DNA of 64,000 nucleotides, taken from positions 372,001 through 436,000 of the forward strand of contig MEOA01000001.1 in assembly GCA_001768515.1 (NCBI GenBank). The letters run 5' to 3'. Source of the DNA: Bacteroidetes bacterium GWE2_42_24. Its GTDB lineage: Bacteria; Bacteroidota; Bacteroidia; Bacteroidales; TTA-H9. Shown piece after piece: positions 8,680-16,610 of this stretch. The first letter of the stretch is position 1, and every line of letters begins with the position of its first letter. The notes under the pieces are model-generated. The model did not search any database and was not told the origin of the DNA. It saw only the letters and a program-made list of their open reading frames with translations. The translations under genes were made by a program, and so were the position numbers.

Positions 8680-9822
8680 CTATTTATCAAGAAGGTGTTT
8701 AAGTTCATTGAATGTGTCTTTGTTTAAAATGTCAAGTTCGTTGCCAGTAGCTAATTTTATTGTATCTCTTGCTTCTTTAATTCTATTTAACATTGGTAAA
8801 ACGATTCTTTTTCCGTGATTAATAAAGTTGTCTAAGTCTTTGGAACAGGAAGGTATTTTATACCCGTCACGACTTGATGCAATTAAAACTCCTCTGTCCC
8901 TAAGATTGCCAACAACTTTTGTTCTGAAATATTCTTCTTTTAATCCTTCGTGTCTACTTTGATTTAGGTGATTGAAAAGTTCTTTTGTCGAAACATAGCG
9001 ATTTCTAATGCTTGCCCTTTGAAATAGTAAAAGAAGCTTTAGAAAATTTATTTGATCAATTTTCTGTTGGTCGCGTCCTGTTTCTTTGTCTATAAAGTCA
9101 TGAACCCTCTGATAACAAACTTCCGCAATTTTAGGGTCAAAGGTTTCATCAACATTTGTTTCTTGGAATTCTTGGAAAGAAAATTCTTTTGGAAAGAAAT
9201 TTAAGCTACTGATTTTAGGTTTTAATATTGTCTCAAATTCATCACTGTTCTCAGATTTTTTTGATTCGTCAAATATGTAGCCTAAAGTTCCTGCTACGAA
9301 GTCAGCTAATTGTATGAAATAGCTTTGTTTACTGTTAAGAATATTGAAGTCAGAGCCAGAGAAAAGATTTCGCTCATGGTGCTTTTCAACGTAAGTTTTG
9401 AACTCCCTCATAAAATCATTTCCTCCGTGTTCGTCAACATAAAGTTCAATTCGTGGAAATGTCCTGTATAGTTCTTTATAAACTAAATTATTTAAGTATT
9501 TGTAGAATGATTTTTTAATGCTGAAACCTTTTCCAAATAGTTTTCTCTTGTCAACTATAACAGCATATATTGAAATGTCAAGCTGGGCAATATCCTCTAA
9601 AATTCGTTTTCTTCTTGCGTGGTTTGGTCCAACACCACTTGATTTCATTTCACCCGTTTGAAAATTGTGCTTTCTTCTTATTTCGTCAATGTCTGTTTTT
9701 AGTTTCTCTAAATTCTCGTTTTTGCAAATAACAGTCGCAACGATAAAGTGACTTCCTTGTGTTTGAAAGTCAAATGAGCTGTTTCCAAACTCGTCTGCAA
9801 ATGCGGTTATATTGTGTTGCAT
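8680..9822 (-). CDS. DUF3800 domain protein with C-terminal extension
   Basis: A 380-residue cytoplasmic protein. DUF3800 has an RNase H-like fold and is frequent on mobile elements. Seen: FADEFGN (D10, E11) at the N-terminus, VDEHGG near residue 125, and SYFIQLADFVAG near 195, the three conserved acidic positions of the family. Residues from about 240 onward form a helical extension with a winged-helix look (a RYVSTKELFNHLNQ segment), which could bind nucleic acid. It is the first gene of a two-gene unit with the DUF6602 protein. The start is 20 bp downstream of an attC-like site, as expected for a gene cassette. Function in defence is an inference. Confidence 0.75.
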   Translation of the reverse strand: MQHNITAFADEFGNSSFDFQTQGSHFIVATVICKNENLEKLKTDIDEIRRKHNFQTGEMKSSGVGPNHARRKRILEDIAQLDISIYAVIVDKRKLFGKGFSIKKSFYKYLNNLVYKELYRTFPRIELYVDEHGGNDFMREFKTYVEKHHERNLFSGSDFNILNSKQSYFIQLADFVAGTLGYIFDESKKSENSDEFETILKPKISSLNFFPKEFSFQEFQETNVDETFDPKIAEVCYQRVHDFIDKETGRDQQKIDQINFLKLLLLFQRASIRNRYVSTKELFNHLNQSRHEGLKEEYFRTKVVGNLRDRGVLIASSRDGYKIPSCSKDLDNFINHGKRIVLPMLNRIKEARDTIKLATGNELDILNKDTFNELKHLLDK

Positions 9823-9841
9823 TGTCGTTTTTTAAAATGAG

Positions 9842-9971
9842 GCATAACGGTTAGTATAAGAATAGTAGCCGACTGCGTGGCACTTTCCTGTCAAGTTACA
9901 CAAAAGTTGTAGCGGGCTACAACCCTTGAATTTACTACTGAACCGGCTATTATTTTTATACATTGTTAGCG
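9842..9971 (-). repeat. attC-like recombination site between the Gabija and DUF3800 units
   Basis: Outer arms 9842-9871 and 9944-9971 are imperfectly complementary: TAAC/GTTA at the ends, a short spacer of unequal length, then 17 bp with two mismatches (ending TAGCCG/CGGCTA). An inner perfect hairpin GTTGTAGC/GCTACAAC lies at 9906-9923. On the minus strand it begins CGCTAAC and ends CGTTATGC, close to the integron R-box pattern (RYYYAAC ... GTTRRRY). The length (130 bp) is close to the Vibrio-type attC. It sits downstream of gajB and just before the next gene, the normal cassette position. Confidence 0.65.
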
Positions 9972-10098
9972 TTTCGTGCTTTATTAATTATTACTGTCTT
10001 ACTGTGTGTAGGGCAAGCAAGCTCTTTGGCTGGTTTTGGTTGAGCGTTAGCTTGTGCGACCAGACAATGTGCTTGAATGCGAAGGGCTAGCTCTTGAC

Positions 10099-11871
10099 TC
10101 ATACGTATTCAATACCTGGTAATTTCATAAAACAACTTACATTCTTTTGCCATGGATTATTTCTAGTCAATTGAGTTTTACTTGCCGTAAATGAAACCTT
10201 TTTTCTTGCTCTTGTAACTGCAACATAGAATACACTTAACTCGTCTAAAAATTGTGATTCATTATTTTTATCAACAATTAAATTACAATCAGCCGTACTC
10301 TTGCAATTCTTACAAAACCCTATCCAGTTTGGAAACAAATCCTGCTCCATGTCTGGAAGAATTACATAGTCCCACTCAAGTCCTTTTGCCGCATGAACTG
10401 TAGATATGATAATTTTAGAATCAAGAAATTCCATGTATTGTTTCAAGCCATTATGTTCAAATGTATCTTTAATTAAATTACTTCTATCTTCATCAGAAAG
10501 AAAAGTATAGTCAATAAATATGCGAAGCCAAAACACATCGAGCAATTCAAATAATGCCTTAATCAAAGCAGTATCATCATCTTTAAAAATCTTATGAACT
10601 TTCAGAACATGCTTTTTCCCAAGTTTTTTGGTCACCCTTTTGTTAACTTTTATCAGTTCAATAAATTCAAAAAGACATTTACGATTGAAGCTAATGTAAC
10701 TGGCATCTTCATCAGTAAATAACCCATAAAAAAATAGTATTTTATTATGCGTGAAAGTATCAATGATAAAATTTATGTTTGGACCGCGCTGTTTAACTAA
10801 AATAGCTAAACTCGCTGCTGGTTCAGTTTTTAATGTATTTAGAGAAGCCTGAACAACTTCGAGGGATTCAATGCTTTGGTCTTCATAAACAGAGAATTCA
10901 ATTTTTGAATTTAATGAATCAGGATTTAAAAATGGAGTCAGTGCATTTTGCCTTATTATCTTATCAAGCTGCAACATATTAGGATTAGAAGCAAAACGAT
11001 AATTCTTATCAAGCTTAATTACTTTAAGTTTGAACTTAGTTTCCGCTTTAGATAACAAATTCGGTATAGCGCCAATAAAACCATAAATCCTTTGAAGTGA
11101 ATCTCCTAGTAAAATAACATTTGTTTTTTCTATGATTAAAAAATGAAGTAACCAATAACTAAGGATATTAGTGTCTTGAAACTCATCAACTAATATAGTT
11201 GTGTAATAATTTTGGTAGAAAGTGAGAATGTTTGGATAATTTTGAAATAATTTAATTACAAGCGTTAGTATTGCATTATAAGGTATTGCCCCTTTAGGCA
11301 AAAATTCTGTAATAACAATGTTATTATACTCATCGATTTTTTCATTTAACTTACTTCCTTGAATATTCTTGACTGAGATGTTAAATTCAGACAACAATTC
11401 AGCATCTTGGAGCGATAAACCTTTAAATGTTTGCATTAAATTACTTGGGTCACCATCATCAATAGATTGCAAAGAGTCTAAATTTAACAATGCTGGGTGT
11501 AATTTTTGACCGTATTTTTTTAAAATAGTACGGCAAAAGCCATGGTAATTTGACACATACGATTTATCCTTAATATTTATCTCTTTCCCAATACCCTCAA
11601 GAATTGCGGGAATATTACGACTGACATCTTTTTTAATTTTATAGGCAGCGTTAACACTGAAAGTTAAGGCTAGTAACCTTTTGGGAGAAGGTATTTGACT
11701 ACTTGCAATCATAAATGCTATTCGGCTAACCATTGTATGAGTTTTGCCATAACCTGCTGGAGCTTCCACTAATAATCTTTTTTCAGGGGAGAAAATAACT
11801 TCAAGTTGCTTTTTATCTCCCTGATGCTTTTCAATTATGCGTGCTTTTATTGTTTCTAGTGCTTTATCCAT
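10099..11871 (-). CDS. gajB: UvrD/Rep-like superfamily 1 helicase, Gabija GajB-type
   Basis: This is a helicase partner of the OLD-family nuclease in a Gabija-type anti-phage operon. Motifs in order: Walker A APAGYGKT (37-44), motif Ia LLALTFS, motif II ILVDEFQDT, motif III VILLGDSLQRIYGF, motif V STVHAAKGLEWDYV, motif VI FYVAVTRARKK. A CxxC...C segment (GFCKNCKSTADC) lies just before motif VI. In studied Gabija systems GajB senses DNA ends produced by GajA or nucleotide changes. At 590 residues it is somewhat longer than the described GajB (about 490). Its ATG overlaps the gajA TGA by one base (TGATG), indicating translational coupling. AT-rich composition suggests acquisition. Confidence 0.82.
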   Translation of the reverse strand: MDKALETIKARIIEKHQGDKKQLEVIFSPEKRLLVEAPAGYGKTHTMVSRIAFMIASSQIPSPKRLLALTFSVNAAYKIKKDVSRNIPAILEGIGKEINIKDKSYVSNYHGFCRTILKKYGQKLHPALLNLDSLQSIDDGDPSNLMQTFKGLSLQDAELLSEFNISVKNIQGSKLNEKIDEYNNIVITEFLPKGAIPYNAILTLVIKLFQNYPNILTFYQNYYTTILVDEFQDTNILSYWLLHFLIIEKTNVILLGDSLQRIYGFIGAIPNLLSKAETKFKLKVIKLDKNYRFASNPNMLQLDKIIRQNALTPFLNPDSLNSKIEFSVYEDQSIESLEVVQASLNTLKTEPAASLAILVKQRGPNINFIIDTFTHNKILFFYGLFTDEDASYISFNRKCLFEFIELIKVNKRVTKKLGKKHVLKVHKIFKDDDTALIKALFELLDVFWLRIFIDYTFLSDEDRSNLIKDTFEHNGLKQYMEFLDSKIIISTVHAAKGLEWDYVILPDMEQDLFPNWIGFCKNCKSTADCNLIVDKNNESQFLDELSVFYVAVTRARKKVSFTASKTQLTRNNPWQKNVSCFMKLPGIEYV

Positions 11872-13595
11872 CAGTTAGTTGCTATGTCTTTAGCTTTAGC
11901 AATTAAATCTTTGTAAACTTGAGGAATTTCTTCAAGCTTTAAAGTGAGACCAATTAATCGACCAAGAGGTTGTGATTTATTAATTGAAAACCAAGTTGAA
12001 TAGAATGCTTTTAAATGAGGGATATTATTTTTGTCAATTCCCGATAACTTTAGCTTAAAATCAATTGCTGCAGGCAAATAGTCATACTTGCTAAAGGCAC
12101 GTTTATTTACGGCTTTAGCATCTAATTCCCTTTCTAATTTTAAAGAATCATATTCACAAACGATTGCCTCTAATGTTGATTCTTTACCATTATCTATTAA
12201 AAACATTAGCTCTGCCTCAAAATCGCGCTCGTTTGTTTTTAGTAGATTATGTATTCCACTTGGACTAGTATTTCCATCATTATCATTAATACCAATACAT
12301 GGTATCCCAAATTTTTCAGCAATTTGTATAAGTTGTGGTACCGAATCACCACCAGCCTGAATTACTGTAATTCCAAAATCATCGAAATCAATATCTGCCT
12401 TTTCTCCAAAAAATGGGAAACTACCAAACTCAGAATCACCTTCAACAAATATTGCACAACGAGCAAAAAAGGCTTCTTTTATAAATGGAAAGTGAAGAAA
12501 TAAATGTTTATCTAGTTGTTCTCCAAGCGCTAATTTACTACCAGATACAATCTCAATTTTTTCGTCTTTCTTAAAGAGTCTAATTATCTGTTTATAATCA
12601 TTTAATATGATGCTAGGCGAGTGAGTTGCTATTATGATTTGTCCGATAAATTTATCAATATTAAAAAGTTCCTTTATTAGTTTTGTAAAGTCCTCATTTT
12701 TATTGCTGATTACCTTATTTAAGTATTTAATTAATGAACGCTGCATATATGGATGAAGATGTATCTCAGGTTCATCAAGCCCTAGCACCATTGAAATTGA
12801 CTTTTCTCCATTTTCTTCATTTTCAAAAATGCCACGTTCACCACGTTGTTCTGTAATAGTTTGTAATTTATCAAGTATAGAAAGTGTGACTAATAATAAA
12901 AATTGAACACCATATCCGCTTTTTGATAAGGCTTCACCTTTTCCATCTTTAAGTGATATTAATTTAGGTATCAAATTTTCAATTTCGTTTTCTACGCTCG
13001 CTGAAACATCATAATCTTTAAAAGCTTTTATTTTAATAAGCTTTGAATTCAAATCAGATATTAATCCTTCCATCTCACCACTATCGATAAGATTCTCTGT
13101 TTTTAATTCTTTATTGTTTAAATAACCTTTTACAATGTTTGTAAGAAATCTGCCAACCCCGCGACCTTTGTCAAAATTAATCTCGGCAATCGGATTTCTT
13201 AAAGAATCATAGAATATAAAATTCAAGCATCTCATCAATGATGCTGAAATATATGTTTCTGTCTCCTTATGATAAAATTCAATGTTTTCATCAGGAGTAA
13301 TTTGCTTACACACTATGTTAATTTTAGAATAATCATCTAAGTCAAATAAGTCCTCAAAATGACCAATCTCTTCATTTACTAATTGTAAACCTATCTCTAT
13401 ATTAATAGGCAGAGATTTATCACTAAAATCATCTATCCAGAATGCTCTCTTTGAAAATATGGTATTTAAAAGATTTAATGTGTTTGATTTTCCGAGATTA
13501 TTCTCGCCAACTATAAAATTACAGGTAGAATCAAAATCAATTTTGACAGCATTTAGATTTCTGTAGTTCTCGATTGAAATATTTATAATTTTCAT
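11871..13595 (-). CDS. gajA: OLD-family ATPase/TOPRIM endonuclease, Gabija GajA-type
   Basis: The nicking endonuclease of a Gabija-type defence system. Residues: ABC-type Walker A GENNLGKS (30-37), Walker B with DE at 274-275 (LGLDEPEIHLHP), switch His325 (ATHSPS), then a C-terminal TOPRIM domain with E385 (FVEGDSE) and D438/D440 (INDNDGN). These are the metal-binding acids expected of an active nuclease. The chosen start (ATG 13595) gives 574 residues, very near described GajA proteins, and begins directly with the ATPase strand. A longer frame adds 16 residues that belong to a repeat region. It is followed by the helicase with a 1-nt overlap. The alternative label is a class 2 OLD/helicase pair not strictly Gabija. 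Confidence 0.85.
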   Translation of the reverse strand: MKIINISIENYRNLNAVKIDFDSTCNFIVGENNLGKSNTLNLLNTIFSKRAFWIDDFSDKSLPINIEIGLQLVNEEIGHFEDLFDLDDYSKINIVCKQITPDENIEFYHKETETYISASLMRCLNFIFYDSLRNPIAEINFDKGRGVGRFLTNIVKGYLNNKELKTENLIDSGEMEGLISDLNSKLIKIKAFKDYDVSASVENEIENLIPKLISLKDGKGEALSKSGYGVQFLLLVTLSILDKLQTITEQRGERGIFENEENGEKSISMVLGLDEPEIHLHPYMQRSLIKYLNKVISNKNEDFTKLIKELFNIDKFIGQIIIATHSPSIILNDYKQIIRLFKKDEKIEIVSGSKLALGEQLDKHLFLHFPFIKEAFFARCAIFVEGDSEFGSFPFFGEKADIDFDDFGITVIQAGGDSVPQLIQIAEKFGIPCIGINDNDGNTSPSGIHNLLKTNERDFEAELMFLIDNGKESTLEAIVCEYDSLKLERELDAKAVNKRAFSKYDYLPAAIDFKLKLSGIDKNNIPHLKAFYSTWFSINKSQPLGRLIGLTLKLEEIPQVYKDLIAKAKDIATN

Positions 13596-13619
13596 AGTTG
13601 CATTGTCTTTTGGGTGTGA

Positions 13620-13860
13620 GGGCAAAAAATAGCTCTTTTGCAAGCTGAAGAATCAGCTTGTGTGTTAGAGCTTGCAAATGTGCTATTTGTGTGTTGGATT
13701 TTCATCGGTTTGTCTATGTTGTATCGGTCTTTTTGCATGAACGCATAACTCGTATATATATCCACAAAGTTGTTGATATACGCCCAAATTGGGCAGATAT
13801 CATCATATTTAGGGCGGTTTTCCGTAAATAAGTAACTGTAGCGTGTCATAGGGATTAATA
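13620..13860. repeat. Cassette-boundary-like repeat copy B and hairpins upstream of gajA
   Basis: This contains copy B (13746-13812) of the repeat at 6925-6996, with the palindrome GATAT..TGCCCAA/TTGGGC..ATATC and a second pairing GTATATC/GATATATAC. On the minus strand it ends CGAGTTATGCG, an attC-like end. Nearer the gene are a perfect 8-bp hairpin CAAGCTGA/TCAGCTTG (13641-13660) and the pair TTGCAAGCT/AGCTTGCAA around it. An 85-codon frame across this DNA is the translation of the palindromes and is not a gene. Promoter of gajA not identified. Confidence 0.5.
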
Positions 13861-13861
13861 A

Positions 13862-14137
13862 TTATCTGAAAGCTTTGGTCTGGCTTTTTTCATCGTTCTG
13901 AAAGTTGACCTCTACCTCCCGGACAACCAATCCTCCATGAGCCATAATTGGTAGAATTCTCTCAGCATCGTTAACGATTTGCCGGGAAAAAACATCAGAA
14001 TGTTCCTTTTCAATCAATAGTACATGATTTTCTCTAATTCATTCACCACTTTACTGCCATTTATCTGATAACTTATATTCAATCACCTTAAGGTAAACGA
14101 CCCTGTCAAAAATACTCAATTTATTCAACCGATTCAT
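13862..14137 (-). pseudogene. Short degraded gene with two in-frame stops
   Basis: From an ATG at 14137 one frame reads through 91 codons with protein-like composition, broken by TAA and TGA about 28 and 32 codons in. The second part reads ENHVLLIEKEHSDVF... and REVEVNFQ before TAA. Its continuity in one frame on both sides of the stops suggests a recently inactivated small gene or a gene with sequencing errors. I do not recognise the family. It lies between the N1 element and gajA in the orientation expected for transcription from N1. Confidence 0.35.
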
Positions 14138-14286
14138 ATTACACAGAAAGAATCACTACAGTTAAAAGAATACACTAATCGGCTCGTAGTATGACTTTAA
14201 TGGTCCAAGGGACATTTGCGCTTTCGCATCTCTTTCATATCATCTTACCCCAATCCATTCCAAAAGCTCACTACCCCACCCTCCAC

Positions 14287-14560
14287 AGCTTCGCCAGGTC
14301 AGTTACAGCATAATTGTACTAACATTTTGGTCGTGAGGGCGGTATGAGCAAAAACGCGTGCAGGACTTTGCGCCGAAAAATGGCTTATTTTCCACTTCCC
14401 CGGGCTGTCCCCCCTCTCTCAGGGGTGGAGCACCCGATGTGCTGTTCTGACGGTAGGTGAACAACCGACACTCAATTGATGCCAAATGTAGAAAATCTTT
14501 TAAAATATATAACAAAATTGGATATTTTTTTTCACGGATTAACTCACTGACAGGCTGTGC
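14287..14560 (-). ncRNA. N element, copy 1: conserved promoter plus transcript-like region
   Basis: Homologous, in inverse orientation, to 62915-63193. The last 83 nt of the two copies (14287-14369 here) differ at only 8 positions. Further upstream, a hairpin-rich variable part, the promoter and the block with TTAACT..CTGACAGGCTGT are also shared. The start of transcription would be near 14476 and the conserved part would run about 190 nt. Hairpins AGCAC/GTGCT and CCCCT/AGGGG lie in the variable middle. Both copies share an 8-codon frame MLVQLCC(N/Y) near the 3' end (14299-14325). I do not recognise it as tmRNA, SRP RNA, RNase P or 6S RNA. Confidence 0.45.
14483..14516 (-). promoter_or_regulatory. 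-33/-7 promoter of N element copy 1
   Basis: On the minus strand TTTG (14516-14513), 22 nt, then TACATTTG (14490-14483). The second N copy has the same two boxes with the same 22-nt spacing, which makes chance unlikely. It directs transcription leftward toward the degraded gene and gajA. Confidence 0.6.
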
Positions 14561-14726
14561 TATCTGGCACTACTGCGTTTGCTAAGACTAACCGGTAGCC
14601 AACCTCCACCAATGCCATCTGCCTCACAAGAATTCAAAAACAGATTTTCGGCTTTCTTGCTTTCCATTATTCAAACGATATTCTATTTTTAGGACAAGAT
14701 TTTACGTCTGATTTCCCCCTCATCAA

Positions 14727-15040
14727 AAAAAAATTCAACTTTTTTCAAGATTTTTCTGTACGGTTTTGTCACAAAATCCTAATTTTTAATTAGCTGATTA
14801 TTCGCTTGTTGTAATCCGATTTTACCCCTGAGTTACCCCAAAGTTATACCAAAGTTAGGTCAAAGTCGGGTTTTTCTTATGTATCGCCTACGGCTGTAGT
14901 AACTATGGAGTAAATTTTATATATAGGAAAATTAACTATGTAAAATATTTGGCACGATTTTAGTAAAAGCAATTCTGTAGCCGTTTTTAACGGGAATGAT
15001 TACTTAAAAATTCCTTCCGGTTTTTCAGTTATTTCTCCCA
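14727..15040 (+). repeat. S element, copy 1: tandem 11-bp sites plus sigma-54-like promoter
   Basis: One of three homologous elements (others at 38285-38530 and 62300-62612). In order: an A/T tract with AAAAAATTCAACTTTTTT, a TTTTACCCCTGAGT block, three tandem 11-bp units (14838-14870; consensus CCAAAGTTAGG), a block TTTTTCTTATGTATCGCCTA, a second block GTAACTATGGAGTAAA, and TTGGCACG at 14949-14956. The gap from the repeats to TGGCAC (14950) is 79-80 bp in all three copies. Copies 1 and 3 also share ACGGGAATGAT downstream. The next gene in this direction is the M48 lipoprotein, 450 bp away. Confidence 0.7.
14950..14965 (+). promoter_or_regulatory. Sigma-54-like -24/-12 promoter (S copy 1)
   Basis: TGGCAC then 5 nt then TAGTA. 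The -24 box is perfect and followed by G as in TGGCACG. The -12 box differs from TTGCA at more than one base. Conservation among S copies supports function more than this single match does. Confidence 0.4.
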
Positions 15041-15446
15041 CAATTTAATTAATAGCAGGCATTTAATCGAATGCCTCTACAACGCCTGAAGCAAACCCAT
15101 GTAATTGCCGGCGTGTCCAACCGGGAACAGGCGTGGCAATAAGGATTGAAGCTTGAAGTCACCAGTAAATACCGCTTTGCTCAGGTAGAAATCATGGTTT
15201 AGCCCGGCGGTCGGGAAGAGAGTCCATCGGCAATAGCTCAATGAATCAAGGCGACTTTATTGTTTGCCGTAAATATGGATTGATCGTGTAAAATAGCCGG
15301 AGTGCAGCACCGCGCGGTCATGGGTATAAGGCCACGGAATAAATGGTTGGCCAATAAGTCGCAGGGCTGATTATAAATCAAAATGTATCATCAATGAGAT
15401 TTGCCTGGATTTTGTATCTTTACACATCCTAATAAAGTACAGAGCC
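15041..15446. other. Intergenic upstream of the M48 gene
   Basis: No credible frame; all six frames are interrupted. TATCTTTA at 15415-15422 is one base from the -7 consensus and 24 bp before the M48 start. Confidence 0.4.
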
Positions 15447-16262
15447 ATGTTTAGACGCGCATTTGTTTTCAACGCCCTGCTGTTGGTTATCATGGCAGGA
15501 GGTTTGGCCGGTTGTTCAGAGAACAGCGACGATACTACAATAAATGTCTTCTCGGTTGATGATGATATCGAGCTGGGCAAACAGGTAGACGCCGAGATCC
15601 TTGCCAATCCCGCGGAGTATCCTCTCCTCGACTCAGCAACGAACACTTTGGCATATTCGCACCTCTACCGCATCAGGAACACCATCCTGGCTTCGGGAAA
15701 AGTGTTTTACGCGCAACGGTTTGGCTGGCGGTGCAGAATCATCAAAAATGATTCGGTAGTGAACGCCTTCTGCGTTCCCGGCGGCGACATGTACTTTTAT
15801 ACCGGGCTGATCAAACTGCTCGATAACGAGGCACAATTTGCAGGTGTAATGGCGCACGAAATGGCTCATGCCGATCGTCGTCACAGCACCGATCAAATGA
15901 CCAAAGCTTACGGAATTCAAGTTCTGTTAAGCATTTTGCTTGGAAATAACGCCTCCACCCTCGAGCAGATGGTAGCCGATCTGGCCAATGGGCTGGGAAC
16001 CCTGGCTTTCAGCCGGAGCAATGAGTATGAAGCGGATGAATACGCGGTCAAATACCTGTATCCCACAGCTTATGATTCACCAGGTCTTGGCGACTTTTTC
16101 ACCAAACTTGAAGGGCAGAGCCAAACACCCACCTTCCTGAGTACACACCCCTCACCGGAAGACCGGCTGACTAAGATCAACGAGCAATTTCAGGCACTGG
16201 GTGGTGTTCACGGTCAGACCTTCCCGGAACGTTACAGCGAGTTTAAAACTTCACTCCCATAG
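15447..16262 (+). CDS. M48-family metalloprotease lipoprotein (BepA/LoiP-like)
   Basis: A zinc metalloprotease anchored in the cell envelope, probably for envelope protein quality control. It has a lipoprotein signal with lipobox LAGC (Cys23), zinc motif HEMAH at 137-141, and the third-ligand helix EYEADEYA near 193-200. The mature enzyme is a single M48 domain of about 250 residues, and no TPR repeats follow, unlike BepA. It ends in an HPSPEDR segment typical of the family. Monocistronic. GC content returns here to that of the core genome. Confidence 0.92.
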   Translation: MFRRAFVFNALLLVIMAGGLAGCSENSDDTTINVFSVDDDIELGKQVDAEILANPAEYPLLDSATNTLAYSHLYRIRNTILASGKVFYAQRFGWRCRIIKNDSVVNAFCVPGGDMYFYTGLIKLLDNEAQFAGVMAHEMAHADRRHSTDQMTKAYGIQVLLSILLGNNASTLEQMVADLANGLGTLAFSRSNEYEADEYAVKYLYPTAYDSPGLGDFFTKLEGQSQTPTFLSTHPSPEDRLTKINEQFQALGGVHGQTFPERYSEFKTSLP

Positions 16263-16610
16263 TCCGGCATCCTGGTTGTTTAATGTCAGGCGTTTAGCGT
16301 GTATGGTTCAATATAAAATACTTTAAGACCCGGGGTCGGATTAGGGCAAACAGGTTCTGATGCCGATGACAACCTTAAGGCGATAGTCGATGGCTAAATG
16401 TTAACGTCAAATTTCTCCGGAACACGATAACAGGTATCAAATATATAACTAAACCATTGAAGGAACGTCGTTGAAATGTCCGCAACCGTACACCCCAATG
16501 AAACAGAACCGAACAACCAGTTAAATGTGAAAAACTGTTAAACTGTTGTTTTGCAAAAGAATAAATTTCGTGGCACAAAGTTGGGGTGAAAGGGATAAAT
16601 TTTGCAGAAC
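16263..16610. other. Intergenic before the HlyD operon
   Basis: No gene seen. TGGCAC at 16571-16576 resembles a -24 box, but the -12 position is poor. No good -7 box was found. Confidence 0.35.

Noticed and set aside
13592-13849. 85-codon frame upstream of gajA
   Set aside because: It is the translation of palindromic boundary repeat B and overlaps the gajA start region.
14303-14515. 70-codon frame over N element copy 1
   Set aside because: The frame is not kept in the homologous N2 copy, so conservation is not at protein level.
16571-16586. Sigma-54-like promoter before the HlyD gene
   Set aside because: Only the TGGCAC half matches; the -12 part is poor and there are no upstream repeats like those of S.
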